A stretch of DNA of 64,000 nucleotides from the NCBI GenBank assembly GCA_027559495.1, contig JAMXSV010000008.1, positions 2,418,001 through 2,482,000 on the forward strand. The letters run 5' to 3'. The DNA comes from Aurifilum marmelostoma (lineage: Eukaryota; Ascomycota; Sordariomycetes; Diaporthales; Cryphonectriaceae). A model generated the notes under the pieces. That model was given only the letters and a program-made list of their open reading frames with translations, did not search any database and had not been told where the DNA came from. Shown one piece after another: positions 33,830 through 47,166 of the stretch; positions within the stretch are counted from its first letter, which is position 1, and the number at the start of each line of letters is the position of its first letter. A program made the position numbers and the translations under genes.

Positions 33830-36800
33830 TCAGACCTGCAAAGCCGCATCCTCCCTCGCAGCGTGACTGCCCTTTCTCCATGCTTGTGTCGGGTCTGCAG
33901 CCAGAGTACGATGTCTCTTCTCCTCCCCGGTCTTGCCCCAGCCACCACCTCCAGGTGTGTTGATGATGATCCTATCCCCAGCCTTCATGGGGGCGCTGTT
34001 CTTGGCCCCGAGGTTGATATGTCTCTCCTCATACTCGATTTCTTCTTCTTCCTCCTCTTCCTTCGTCTGCTGTCCATTATTGGCGCCGCCGCCGTTGCCC
34101 TGCTTGAGCCGCCGGAGCTGCTTCTCCCAGCTGGCCTTCTCGACCTTCCTCACCCAGACGTTCAGCCCACAGGCTGCATCCTCACCTCCCGCCAGGCCGT
34201 ACGGGTGATACACCCGCCGCTCGCTAAGAATAGACACCTGCACAGGAATCCGGAACTCAATGTCCCGCACGACGCCGTCCCCACCGCGATGCTGCCCATT
34301 GCCGCCTGATCCTTTCCGGATGGAGAATTCCCGCAGGAGAACGGGGTACCGCCTCTCAAAAACCTCCGAATCGGTGATGCGCGTGTTGGTCATGTGTGTG
34401 TGCACACCGCTCGTGCCGTCCCAGTGAGGGCCGGCGCCAGACCCGCCCGCGATGGTCTCGTAGTAGCCGAACCCTTTCACCTCGTCCTGGCCGGCCATGT
34501 TGCCGCCGAAGCCGAACGTGAGGTTGTTGCAGTCGCCCTGGGAGGCGGCACAGGCCTCGAAGGCTTTGAAGATGACGTCGGTGACGCGCTGGGAGGTGAG
34601 GACGTTGCCGCCCACGACGGCTGCGTGGTCAGAAGGAGAGAGGAGGGACTTCGGGGGGATTTTGACCTTGATTGGTTTGAGGCAGCCTTGATTCAGGGGA
34701 ATGTCTTCTGATATAAGGCAACGGAGGCAGTAGATGATGGCGCTGTGTGTGATGGTGTCGTTGTGTTAGTCAAGAAGGATCGAGTATCGAGCGTATAGAG
34801 GAGGAGGACGGGTGATGGATGAGCGGGCTCTGCTTACCTATAAGTCACTGCTTCTGGGGCATTGACGTTGCCATACACCTCATCGCCAGTGCCCTCAAAA
34901 TCAAAGACGGCCTCGCCCTTGTCGGCATCGATGGTCACCTTCAGGGCGATAGGGCTCCCGTCATCCATAAAGTCGACGGCTGAGAGGTCCTTGCCCTCGA
35001 ACTTCTTGCTCACGTCCTTGAGCAGCTTCCGCACGCAGGCTTCGGCATTGTCTTGGATATTCTTCATATAGAACATGACAGTATCCTCGCCGTACTCGGA
35101 AATCAGGTTCTCGATCAGGGAGATGCCCTTTTGATTCGCAGAGACCTGCGCCCGCAGGTCATTGATGTTGTCGGCCAAGCACCGGGTCCCGCTGCACCCG
35201 GGATACTTGGCAGGCTCGTTGTAGAAGAGCTCGACGACACGCTGCTCGTTGAAGGACCCCTGGCTCACGAGCTTCTCGCTCTTGATGGCGGCGCCTTCCT
35301 GGAAGAGCTCGCGGGAGTGCGGCGGCATGCTGCCCGCGGTGATACCACCGATATCAGCATGGTGCGCCCTCGAGGCTGCGTAGAAGAGAATGTTCTCCCC
35401 CTTCTCGTCAAAAGCGGGCATCGTGAGCGTGACGTCGGGAAGATGTGTCCCGCCGTACGACGGATGGTTGGAGATGATAACATCGCCCTTTTTCAGGTCG
35501 CCCTTCCAGATCTCGGCCTGTCGCTTTACACAGGTGCCCATCGAGCCCAGATGCACAGGCAGATGGGGCGCGTTCGCGACCAGTCCTCCCGTCGAGTCGA
35601 AGATGGCACACGAGAAGTCGAGCCGCTCCTTGACGTTGGTGCTCACGCTCGTCTTCTGGAGGGCCCTGCCCATCTGCTCCGCGATAGCCATGAACCGGTG
35701 TCCAAAGATGCTGAGCAGGATAGGGTCAACCTCTCGTTTCGACCCACCCTTCTCTGTGTCATCATCATCCTTGCCCTTGCCGTCTGTAATGTTGATCACG
35801 ACATGTGTTTCAAGTATGACTGCCTCGGCGTTTGGTGTGACGACGATTGTCTGCGTACCATCCGCCAATATCGCCGGACCGTCGACGACCGTTCCAACGT
35901 CGAGATCGCCAAGCTTATAGATGGGCGTGACGTCCCGACCTCCTTCAAAATATACCTGCGCGACCGAGTGCTGCTTCTCTGAGGAGACGCCTTGTCTCTT
36001 CAGGGTCTTGAGCTGCTGGTCAACCGTCTTCTCCTCGTACCTAAAACTCTTTCCAATGCCTCGCACCCGCACGTCGTCGACAATAATGTCCCGGTCGTCG
36101 AGGGTGAATCCAAACTCATATCGATGGTGTCTTACAAACGCCTCTCCAAATGCCCAATCCTTGCTACCAAAGTGCTCCTTGGCGTCCTCCCCACTAGGCT
36201 TCACGATCATCAGGGCAGATTCCGTGCCGCGGTATCTCATGTTCAGGTACTCCTCAAAAACAATGTCCTTGTCGTCGAAGCCCTGGTCCTGCAGCGCCCT
36301 ACGGGACTTGTCTTTTAGCGTCTCCATCTTCTTCCTGAGCTCGTCGACCGCCGTGCCCCCGTCGTCCTCAGACCACACTGCCGAGTCGGGCTCCTGGCGC
36401 TCGTCAACGACATCTGCCAGCGCCATGCCGTATGCAGACAGCACGGACGAATAGCGGTGCACCAAAATCTGCCTGACCCCGAGCGCGTCCGCAATGGCAA
36501 CTGCATGCTGGCCTCCGGCGCCGCCAAAAGTAGCCAGGCGATGTTTGGACGAGTCGTGGCCTTTGGCCTCGGTGATGGAACGGATCGGGCGTGTCATGCT
36601 TTCGTTGGCGACGGTCAGGAACCCATAGGCCACCTCGTCGACCGACATGTTCTTGCCCGTCTCCTTGTTCACCTGGCCGGTCAGCTCCCGCAGGACCTTC
36701 TCACTAGCTTCGAGGTCGAGACCTTCATCTTCATTCCTGCCAAAGATCTTGGGGAAGAACTCAGGCAACAGCCTTCCCAGGAACAGATTGGCATCGGTGA

Positions 36801-38073
36801 CAGTGGCCGGACCGCCCTTTCGGTAGCATGCCGGACCTGGGTGGGCACCCGCTGACTCGGGTCCTACCACGAACAGCCCGTTCTTGAAGAACAGCCTTGA
36901 GCCGCCGCCAGCTGCTACTGTGTTGATGTCCAGCTGTGGCGATTGTATGGTGACGCCGGCCGTCGTGGTCTCGAAGGTATGATCGTAGCGGCCCTCTCCG
37001 TACCTCGAGACGTCAGTGCTCGTCCCGCCCATGTCAAACCCAATCACGGGTATCCTCGTGTCCGGGTCATACGAGGTGATGGCATACCCAACCACGCCGC
37101 CAGCGGGGCCTGACAGGATCGCCTTGAGCCCCGTGAACTTGTCCACGTCGACCAGGCCACCGTCGCTCTGCATGAACTCGCACCTGGCGCCCCTGTCGCT
37201 GCCGGGATCCTGTCTCACGCTTCTTGTGCCGAGACCGCCCTCAAAGCCCCTCTGGAAACCGTCGATATACTTCCTGATAGCCGGAGTCAGGTAGGCGTCC
37301 GCACAGACCGAGGTGGCCCTCGAGACGAGCTTGATCATGGGCATAAGCTCGGAGCTGAGCGAGATGTGCCGGAAACCAATGTCCTTGGCGATCCTTCCCA
37401 CGACGGCCTCGTGGTCTGGGAAGGTGTAGGCGTGCATCAGGCATACGGCGATGCTCCTGATGCCCCTGTCATAGACGGCCTGCAGCTGTTCCCGCACCGT
37501 CGCCTCGCAAGGCCTTTGTAGGATCCGCACCGCCTCCCCAGACAGGCCCATCACAAGATCAGCAGCAGCAGCAGCATCTTCCCCCGCCTTGGCGTCCACC
37601 TTGGTCGGGTTCCTGGCGGGATCCTCGGCGTAGTCCTCGAGGGTGACGCGCTCGTCGACCTCGACGACCTCAGAGTACAGCACGTCAGGTTTCCGGATGG
37701 CCAGATCGAAGATCTTGGGGCGGGACTGGTTGCCTATGAGGAGGCAGTCTCTGAACCCTCTTGTGACAACCATGGCGATCTTCTCTCCTTTCCTCTCGAG
37801 GAGGGCGTTGGTGGCGACCGTGGTGCCCATGCGGATGGAGTTAATCTTGGAGGTGTCGAGGGCCTCGCCACGGGGGATGTCACGGTGCAGAAAGTGCGAC
37901 ATGATGCGCCGGATGCCCTCGAGGGGGGCGTCGTCGTAGTTGGCTGGGTCCTCGGAGAGGAGCTTGATGACGACGTCCTCGCCTCCGAGGCTGCCCACAC
38001 AGTCCGTAAAGGTGCCGCCCCTGTCGATGGCGATGCGAATGCCCTTGTCGTCTTTTTGTTGAGTGGAACCCAT
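33830..38073 (-). CDS. OXP1: ATP-dependent 5-oxoprolinase
   Basis: Exon 1 is 38073-34838, the intron 34837-34743 (95 bases, GTAAGC...ACACAG), exon 2 34742-33830, giving 1382 aa. The enzyme opens 5-oxo-L-proline to glutamate with ATP, in glutathione turnover. Domains in order: Hydant_A N-terminal part (IRIAIDRGGTFTDCVG, about 12-27), hydantoinase A (VIGFDMGGTSTDVSRYGEGR near 345-365; GPESAGAHPGPACYRKGGPA), and hydantoinase B from about 785 (LLSIFGHRFMAIAEQMGRAL, DVIISNHPSYGGTHLPDVTL), with the conserved C-terminal YYETIAGGSGAGPHWDG, RKGSGGNGQHRGGDG and INTPGGGGWGK. Fungal Oxp1 proteins are about 1280-1390 aa, so this is full length. A fungal hydantoinase-like relative is possible, but the fused A+B order favours 5-oxoprolinase. 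A run of seven glutamates precedes the final segment. Confidence 0.95.
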
Positions 38074-39054
38074 TTTTACAATTTATATAAGGGGCGCGGG
38101 GGAGAGGAGGAGGGGGGGGGGAGGAGGAGGAGGAGGAGAGAGGAGACGTGAGATGAAGGAAGAGGGGAGAACAAGGCTCGTTCTGTCTAATCTTAGAAGC
38201 TACGGGATGGTAGTGACATGACCTCTCTGGAAAAGTGTTGACGGGTCAGTAATGAACAGAAAGACAGACAAGAAGAGGGGCGTTGCGACTGCAGAGACAA
38301 CATCCGTCCCGATGCTGAGAAATAACAATGCAGGTGTTGGGCCCCTCACGGCCACCCACCACCTCTTTCCTTGTTTGAATGCGTATTTCCGCACGTGGAT
38401 TGTGTCGTCATGCCGGAGCGGAGGAGCGCTGTACTTCCTTATCTTATCTGCATTTCCGGCGATCCGGGGCTCCGCATCGGGCATCGACTCCGGGCCTTTT
38501 ACCGGAGCTGCGAGATGGTGCCTCACGAGTTCGGACGTCAGCAAGCTCTTGCGTATTGTAGGATATGGTATAAGAGAGTGATATATTCTTGGGATAGATT
38601 AAAAGTATTGTCAACATTTCTATTTTGACAGGCGAGACGAGTACAGTCACCAAGAATACAACACAGACTGGGCCTTTTAGTCCTTTCTACTCTCAACCGC
38701 ATTCCACCTCAACAGTAATCTACATAGTTATCATGTTCATCACCATGTATAGTAACAATGTCTTTAGAAGCCTAGATCATGCCAGCCAACCGCTTCATCT
38801 CAACAATGTCTACACCTTACTGGAAGACTGTACAAGAGACACACATCGCGGCGGAGAAGAGAATCGTATCAACGTGGTTTCCTACGATTGAGCCTGCTTG
38901 CTTTGTAATAAAGACAAGAGAAACAATGAGACATAAAAAATCGTCAGAGGTGTCTGGCTAGGCAGTGGCCTCTTTACCGTCCCTCAATTCAGCCAGCCTA
39001 CGACCATCTATTTACAAGATGGAGAAGCATCATGAACAGCGTACACAAAGTACA

Positions 39055-39089
<35 letters not shown>

Positions 39090-39358
39090 GGAGGGACAGT
39101 ATGGTCCATGTGTTGCTGGCTTCCTCACAACTGAACTTGAAATTCTCCGTCCCCTTTGGATTATAACGCCTTGCCGTGCCAAGCCCATGCTAGACCGCCG
39201 CCCTCGTGTCCGCTTGAAAATCTTCAGTAGCCATTGATGCGATAAGACATGCTTAATGAGGTCGTTTCTCCTTGTCCCAAACCCAAACATACTCCGGCTA
39301 ATGTATTCTACATACCCATGGAATGCCTCAGGCGGCTTGGTCTCGAGACCGGCGCTCC
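38074..39358. other. intergenic between OXP1 start and POM1-like 3' end
   Basis: Contains the OXP1 upstream region with purine-rich GGAGGA tracts (38095-38150, including a G run at about 38111-38120) and, near the POM1-like stop, an AC/AG repeat (39052-39090). No gene seen. Confidence 0.6.
39052..39090. repeat. (AC)n(AG)n compound microsatellite
   Basis: About ten AC units followed directly by about eight AG units, in the 3' flank of the POM1-like gene. Confidence 0.9.
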
Positions 39359-42300
39359 CTAAGCACGCCGGCTTGCCATGGCCGCCGTTGCTCCCGCCGA
39401 GGCTAGGTCCTGCTTGGAGCTGACACTGCGACCCGCTGCTCGTGGGAGGCCGCTGCTGATCCCGCCGCTGATACCAGGGCCGCCGCCGCCGCCGCCGCCG
39501 CCGGTGGTCCCAGTGCTTGTACGCTTGGGAGGGATGGTATATACACCTGACGGCCTTCTCGAGTGGGCGGCCGTCGAGGCGCTGGGCTTGAGCGGGCTAG
39601 AGCCCACGCTGAACACCCCCGATGTGTCCTTGACGGGCCGGATGCTGGAGCTGACCCTCATGCTCGCCGCTGCCGCCGGGGGTTCGGGCAGGGGTCGGGG
39701 GGTGGAGATGGTGTTGTGACGCTTGATGGGTGACTGCTCGCGGACGGTGGCCATGCGGGGTGCAGGCACAGGCATCTTCTGGCCCGTGATGAATTCGTGC
39801 CGGATAGCCTCCTCGGGCTTCATCCGCCGATCGGGATCCCACCTGAGACACCGGCTGATAAAGTCGAGGAAGGCCTCGTCGTCGCACTTCAGCGCCTGCT
39901 GCAGGGTCTTGGAGGACGGCCGTCTCCTGCGGCCCTTGGATGATACTGTGAGGCGTGGCTTGCCCATGGAGTCGAAGAACAGCTTCTTCCTCGTGCTCTT
40001 CTCGATCAGGTGCTTTTCGGGGGGCCCAAACACCTCCATGATGCAGGCCAGTTGCTCCTGTTCGTTCTCGCCGGGGAAGATGGGGACGCCGGTGTAAAGC
40101 TCGGCCAGGATGCAGCCGAGACTCCACATGTCGATGGGCAGGCCGTACGACATTCCCAGGATGACCTCTGGCGACCGGTAGAAGCGCGACTGGATGTAGG
40201 TGTAGACCTTCTCGTTCTCGAAGCAGCTGGAGCCGAAATCGATGACCTTGAGCTCGGTATGCATGGGGTGCCGCAGCAGGATGTTCTCGGGCTTGAGGTC
40301 GCAGTGGATGACCTTCTTCTGCTTCAGGAGGTTGAGAGAGCTGAGCATCTGTTTCGTGAAGCGTCGGATCATCTTGAGAGAAAAGCCACGAAACGCGTTC
40401 GCCTTGATAAACTCGTAGAGGTTCATGTCGAGCAGCTCGGTAGAGATGCAGAGATGTTCGCGGAAGTAGAAGCTGTGGGTAAAGTTGACCATACTGTGTC
40501 TGTTTTTGGGGTCCTGCAGAAACAGACAATGTCAGCAAATCGTCGTCATAAAGCCTGCCCACCCTGGTTTTGGGGGGGGGGGGCCTCCTTTCTTGTTAGC
40601 TTACCCATTCGCGAAGCTTTTGCAGAATGTTGACTTCGACCAGGGCCTGTTGGTGGAATCGCTTCTTGTTCCTGATGATCTTGACCGCGACCAAGACGCC
40701 CGTCTTGTGGTCGATACACCGCACAACCTGCCCAAAGCTTCCTTTTCCGAGCACATCAACAATCTCGTACCGGTAGGCGAGGTGGTCTCCGATGATGATG
40801 CTGTAGTCTCCGCGGTCGTCGTCGTAGCCAAAGTTGGGGGCCTTGGAGTGGAGATCACCGACGACCTTTTGTGCGTTCTGAGTCCCGCAGAAATAGATGT
40901 CCTTGTAGTCGATGATCTCTCCTCTCTCGTAGATGTTTAGCATAGCTATCCGGATAGCCTCCTGGGGGCCCACGCGCTCCTTGGGCGTGGCGCGTTTCCG
41001 GAGCGTGTCGAGCGTCTTGGCTGCGAGCTCTGTCTCCTTGCGCCGGCTGCCGAGCTTCTTCATCTCCTCCTCGGCAATCAGATCATCCTTGTCCAGATCG
41101 GTACTGAACGCCACCTCGCCCTGCTGTCCCTTGATTGTCGAGGCTTTCGACCGCAGGAACTTCTGCATGACTGATGTCGAGGATGCGGTCGAGCGGGTGC
41201 CGGTGCCGTCCGCGTTATGATCGGCCCTCAGAGGGCGGCCTGTTGCGTTCTGTGCCGCGGCGCCTTGAGATGTATCACTCTTATTCCTGCCATGCTGGTG
41301 ATGTATCCCAGAGCTCGCGCCGTTCAGGCTTGCGCTAGAAGCCTTCCGCCGGGCGGCATCGAGCTGAGGCCCGCTTGGTTTTGCCGAAATACTCGGGCTG
41401 CCAGTCTTTGCTCCAACCGAGTTTCCGGCAGTAGCGGAGATCGGAATGCGCGGCGGCGGCATCGCATCGTGCTTCGTGTTAGCGTGGTCAGGGTGCTTTT
41501 CTGTCTTCGAGCTGCTCCGTTTCCAGGACAGAGACAATTTCCTCCGCAGGGTGGTCATGGACGAGGGCGTCTGCGGCTCATCAGGACTGGACTGCTGGTC
41601 TGGGGACTTGGCGCCTGGTTTTGTCGACCCCTTTGACAGTGATTTAGATGGTTGTCTCTGAGCACGGGGGCCAGATGGTTTTTGCTGTGCCGGGGTGGTT
41701 GGGGGGTGGTTGTTGTTGTTGTTGTTGTTGTTGCTGCTGCTGCTATTGTTGTTGTTGGCCAGCTCCTCAGCTGCGCGCACGTCACTGCCGGTCTGAGACC
41801 TCTTGAAATAGGGCTGATCGAAGCCGCCCTCCTTGGGTACGGAGGAGGAGAGGTAGGGCGAGACCGAGGGCTTCACGACGCCGGCGCTGATGGACTCTGC
41901 GCTGCTCGTATCAGCAAGCGGGCTCTCCAGCCGCGGGGGCTGGTGTACGGAGCTGGTGCTGCGGTAGTGAACGGGAACCTCCTTCCTCTTGGGAAAGAAG
42001 GTGCTCCTGGAGGCCGTCATCGGGGTCGATGGTGTCTTCGCGGTCTGCCGCGGTGGTGGAGAGCTAACCTTGCGGTCGAGGTGGGCTGGGCTCTGCTGAA
42101 GCCTGGCGATCTTGTTGACCGTCGGTGTGCTGAGCGGTCCCACAGTGAGCGGTGGGAGGTTCATCGACTTGAGATTCCTCCTGAGCTGCTGTACCGGCTG
42201 CGCTTTCTCGGGCTGAGGTTTCTTCTCCGGGTCGGTGGCTGCATTCTGCTGCACTACCTTGCGCGTGCTCGGCTTGCGCTGTACCCTCGCCTTTTCTTGC

Positions 42301-43920
42301 GCAGTGGGGCCCGACAGGCTGCCTGTCGACGTGCTGCTGCGCAGGCTGCTCGAGTCGAGCCCGAAGTTCGACTTCCGCTTGTCCAGAAAGGTCAACTCGG
42401 CGGGCGAGTCCTTGGGTGACTCGTACGCTTTCGGGATGGCAGGCACAGGAGGCACATCCTCGTCGTCGTCGTTAGACGCCGGAAGGCTGTTTATCGACTT
42501 GGGCGCGGGCAGCCGGGAATTGCCCGTCTGCTGAGCAGCGCGCGGCTGCAGTGATCCGGTCGACGTGCGGACGGTGTTGTTGCTGTTTATGGAGGCCACC
42601 GAGATGGAGCTGTAGGACTTCCGGTTGGGGTCCGGAGTTGTCCTCTGAGAGGATGGCGTGGAGGTCTTCCGCGGCAGCATCGAGGGCGAACGCGACGAAG
42701 GCCGGTCCAGGGGGTGGTGGCGGAGGCTGCAGGATCGTCGAGGCGGCCTGGGGCTCGGTGGTGTTCTGAGAATCAGTGGGGGGCATGAACGACCGCCGCT
42801 TCAGTCTCTGCGCGTCCGTGGGGCTGACTGTCCTCGCGCCCAGCCCAGACACGTGGTGAGAAGGATGGCCAGGTACCACCGACATCCGCCTCGCGGAGGC
42901 GGGTGTGGTCGCACCTGTCTTGCCGGCCCTCGGGGAGCGGGGTGGCACCGCCGATGCTGTGCTCTGGTCGACCAACAGCGTGCTGTCTGCAGACGCACTG
43001 GTCTGGTTGATCCGGGTCGGCGGGGGCTGCGACAGCGTCTTGAGCTTGGCGGCGCGGGACGCGGTCATGTTGCGCGAGGTATCAGAGTAGCGGCCTCCGC
43101 TGTCGATGGAAGAGCGGGTAGAATCGACTCCAGACTGGTCCGCTACGTTGGTCAGGCTTGGGCGCCGGCGAACCCCAAGGCCATTGGCCGGTTCCGCTGA
43201 AGAATCGAGCAGGCCCGGGCCCAGTGACTTCCTCGGCTGCTTCCCGATGAGGGTGGTGTTCGAGATAGGGGGGTGCTGGTTCTGACGGCGAGGCCGTATC
43301 GTTGCCTGGTCACGGGCGGTGTCGCTCGTCCGTGACAACGTGGAGGTCGTCGACGAGATGCTGGTCTGTCTGTTGGACACACTAGGTCTCCTGAAGACCG
43401 GGCCTACCCGTGTTCGTACTGGCGGCTGCTGCTGCTGCTGTTGTTGCGGCGCCTGCTGTTCCCGGTGCTGGCCCTGGTGCTGGACCGGGGCTCGGGCGGC
43501 CATGGCACCGCGGAAGGTGTTGGGTCTCTCGACCATCTTGCTGGAGCCTCCCAGGCCGTGCGCCTCGAGGATGCTGCCTTCGCCGGTCGGGGAGGGGAAC
43601 TGTGTCAACTCGAGCTCGCCGGACGCAGATTCTATGCTGGTCTGGAAATCATCGAAGCTGACCTCGGGGAGAAAGGCGTAGTGGGTGGAGTCGTCTTGTT
43701 CTATCGCGTGGGGGCTGTGGGAGACGGCACCGGTGGTAGAACCATTGTGGTGGCCAAACGAAAAGAGCGAGTGGTTGTTGGAAGAGGAAGCCGAGAGCAT
43801 GGGAGGATCCTCGATCACGGAAGAACGCTTTGTGTGGAGGTGGTGCTTGGTGGGACTGGGAATCTCTCTGCTCCTGTTCCTGAAACGAGAAAGCCCAAGC
43901 TTGTCAGCGACAGGCGCCAT
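39359..43920 (-). CDS. POM1: DYRK-family polarity kinase, Pom1-like (carries a +1 frameshift)
   Basis: Exon 1 is 43920-40605, the intron 40604-40514 (91 bases, holding a G12 run), exon 2 40513-39359. The long N-terminus (about 1045 aa) is disordered, Ser/Pro-rich and basic, with Gln and Asn/Ser repeats (NNNNSSSSNNNNNNNN). The kinase domain starts near 1049: VLGKGSFGQVV, VAVKII (Lys near 1080), HCDLKPEN, VIDFGSSC, then the DYRK activation loop YTYIQSRFYRSPEVI with the autophosphorylated Tyr near 1211; it ends near 1346, followed by a Ser/Gly-rich tail. The conserved DYRK-homology segment precedes the catalytic core. Pom1-type kinases form cortical gradients that control cell size and division site in fission yeast. 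One extra base in the G/C run 42710-42714 splits the N-terminal frame between QPPPPP and LDRPSSRSPSMLPRKTS; without it the product is 1489 aa. Confidence 0.93.
41708..41757. repeat. coding GTT/GCT triplet repeat
   Basis: In-frame triplet repeat inside the POM1-like N-terminus, encoding Asn and Ser runs on the minus strand; prone to length change between strains. Confidence 0.85.
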
Positions 43921-43945
43921 GGGTAGGAGGAGGAGGAGGAGGAGA

Positions 43946-43958
43946 GGGGGGGGGGGGG
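43946..43958. repeat. G13 homopolymer upstream of POM1-like start
   Basis: Pure G run (C run in gene orientation) about 26-38 bases before the start codon, next to a GGA repeat; probably within the 5' leader. Confidence 0.85.
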
Positions 43959-45515
43959 CAGGCAGAGGAGGAAACAAGTCGACGAGACGACGAGACCGAG
44001 TACAGCGCACACAGTGATTGACAGCGGTCAGGATTCACTGGGGGAGCCGAGCAGGGCTGTCTCCGGCCCATCTGCCACGGTGCGCTGGCAAGGATCCTCC
44101 TGCAAGTGCTGGCTCGATATGGGGACAAGAACGTGTGTCTGGACGGACATACCGCGTGGGGGAGTAGTTGGCTGGTCGCGGGCCAGCAGGAACCCTATGG
44201 TCCCTGATCATGGGGGATGGAATGAGTGGTCGAAACGAGTCGACTCGGCTGGGAGGGGGGCAGAGGCGGTCGCGTTTCTCGATCTGTGCCGGGTCGGGGG
44301 TCTGAGGGGAGGGGAGGGGGGTGTTGAATGGGTGCCCTCTGTCCACAGGCCGCAGGAGGCCGGGTCGCAGGAGAGAGGACAAGAGGTTTGGCGGCGGTCA
44401 ATTGAAGCGACTGGCAACCCCCAGCAGGAGGAGGTGGCACCGTTAATGCGGGTGAGAGCTCCGCTCTTCCCACTCAGTGCAGGGCCGGGCAGTGGTCCGG
44501 TCGACAAGAAACTTGTGGGCTTTCTGGTCCTCGGGTGGTGAAAGGAGGAGAATATATTCTCTTGTTCCCGCACTTCTTCTTTTCTTTCTGTACCCTCTTC
44601 CCCAGGGCAGCTCACGAGGCCCAACCTAGAACGCAGGACGCGGACTCAGTCCGATGAGGATCTGAGCTGGTCTGCAAGGCTACCACATCCCGCCTAGTCG
44701 AGAGGGAACAGGGTCTGGGGCCAGGTTGTCGGCGTCTCCTCCCGTGGTCGTCGCGGTCGTGACGTCGTTTTGCTGTTGTCGTGGTGGTGGTGGTGGTGGA
44801 ATCGATGACAGTATGTGGCCCGCGAGAAGACGAGAGGAGAGGAAGCGGAAGGAGGGTCCTGGGGGGTGTCGAGGTTGGAGTCTTTGTTGTCTGACCTCGA
44901 TGGGCAGGGTGACACTTGATTGAAGAAGAAGGGTGCAGTGCAGGTGGTGAGTGAGAGTGAGTGAGTGAGCCTTGGAAATGAATGGAGTCGAATCAGCGCC
45001 ACGGCCAGGGTGGGAAGCGTTGTGGATGGGCGGGTGTGTGCGTGGGTGGATGGCACCTGCACGTTAGAGCTCAGTTGCAGGCCGCTGTGCAGCTCAGTGC
45101 AGTGTGCAGCGCAGCGCAGGAGTGGCAGGACGGGGTACCCCGTCTGTAAATTTTGCTGCGAACGGAAGTGCGGCCCCCCTCCACCCCCCCTCCCCCCATC
45201 CTCCAGGGCAAAACCGATAGGTTAGTGATGTGCCCGTTGACGCAATCCAGGCACTAACAGGTGCTCACGGCCGCTGCAGACGGCCACTGACCCCACCGCC
45301 CAACCCACAAAATCTGTACCACAGTACCCTGTGGCAAGCCCGTGCAGATGCATGCCTGATTATCTCCCATTTGCCATCCCATCCTCATCTGGTACCCAAC
45401 CCTCTTGTCCCATTATCATCTTGTTATTGATGAATATCGACGGGGGTTTTGCATCTCACAGGGCAACATGCCCCAGCCCTGCCAATCAGTGCCTGTCAAT
45501 CCTCGACCAGAAGCC

Positions 45516-45537
45516 CACACACACACACACACACACC
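45516..45537. repeat. (CA)n microsatellite
   Basis: About ten CA units followed by imperfect CCCACC units. Confidence 0.85.
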
Positions 45538-45637
45538 CACCCACCCACACGCCACAGGCTTTTCCTCTACCCTCCCTTCTTTTCAGAGAAAGGGAAAGAA
45601 AAAAAAATCATCTGCAGATTAGAGCATGTTCCTGCAT

Positions 45638-45664
45638 ATGATGATGATGATGATGATGATGATG
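45638..45664. repeat. (ATG)n triplet repeat
   Basis: About nine ATG/GAT triplets in non-coding DNA. Confidence 0.9.
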
Positions 45665-47152
45665 GAAAAAGATGGCTTCTTTAATCCCAGCACTGGCCCT
45701 GTTCTAGCCTTGTACCATCATTAGTAGCAGTATTCTAGAGTGAAGCAGCAGCGCATGACCGCTGTGTGGTCAGTGGGCTTCTGGCGCATGACAAGCTTCA
45801 GTCAGGCACTGCAGGTCTCACCATGGTGCTTCCTCATACCTGCTACTATTGTACAAGTGCTTTAGTGGGGCTACTGCTACCACTGCTACTAGCATTGTGT
45901 GCTAGAAAATCACCAACATTCCCTTTATATGGTGAATCCAGCTGTAGGAGGAAATGGACACCCAAATCTCTGCAGCATTCAGAATAAGCATAATACAGGG
46001 CTTTGGATTGAAAAGCAAATCAAAATGGAAACAACAACAGCATTGATGATGTTTATTATTATGATGATGCTGTTGTTGTTGTTTTTTTGCTTTGTCCCCA
46101 CTTCTCATTTCATGGGGGGTTCACAATCCATATCCAAGTCCCGGAGGCCTGCCCCATTATGGATGCCCAATTCTCTGACCCCCCCCCTCTCTCTCACATT
46201 CTGAGGACTCTCATCCCCCTGCAAAAGGACATGCTCCCCTCGAGATAGCGTCAGACAACCTCCTCGGGCACTGATACTTCAGAACAGTGTTGCCTCCTTA
46301 GTATCACTTTCGTCCATCCTCTCCTTGACAGTAGCAGACAGGTCTTGTTTGATGCAACAATCATTTCTCGTGATATTGCCACAGTCTGCATCTTGAAACT
46401 GCATGTCACATACCAATCACTGTTGGAGAGCTTGGGGCATGCTCTGAACAGCGCAGGTGGAAATCATGCACCCATAGAGTAACAGACCCCGTCCTCGAGT
46501 CCTGTCCATCCTGCTCATCCATCCACTGTGGCCAGTTCTTGCCCAACTGATCTTCCCAAAGAAGGACCCTTTGTTTCCAGCCGAGGCCCTCCGAAACCCA
46601 GATCTGCATCTCTTGTCCTCACAAACACAAGGCACAGACCCAGAAACACACAAGTCATGTACAGACACGCTATTGTCATGCCTCTAAGCTTATCACAGGA
46701 TGATGGATGCAGCCCAAAACTTTCCTTCACAAAGCTAACCTGCCTCCAGTGACCCACGATAATTCCCAGTGCATACAGAAGAACTCCATAAGGACTAAGC
46801 TGGGCCAGCTGGCAGATGACTCCTTGAACCTCTTCTTCTGCTTCTTTCTGCCCTTGTTTTTTCTTTTTGTTTTCTTATGTGAATCAATTATAAGCATGGA
46901 TAATGTCAACAAGAGAGCGAGAGAGGGAAATAAATGAGGGGGCCAGGGGGGGGGGCAAGGAGACAAAGTCCCAGGCTGGCAGGTCAGAAAAGTCCAGGTT
47001 GAAATTGGCAATCTGCTGAATGCATTTTGCCTATGTGCCTTTGCATCCCCTGCCACCCAAAATTTTAGAGGCCACTCACTGTAGACCCAACACGATGGGT
47101 CAGGGTATCTGTGTGCTGTGCTATAATGCAACAGCTAAAATCTTAGCAGCAT

Positions 47153-47166
47153 CCCCCCCCCCCCCC
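47153..47166. repeat. C14 homopolymer
   Basis: Pure C run in intergenic DNA. Confidence 0.85.

Noticed and set aside
39378..40097. Plus-strand frames opposite the POM1 kinase exon
   Set aside because: Shadows of the kinase coding strand.
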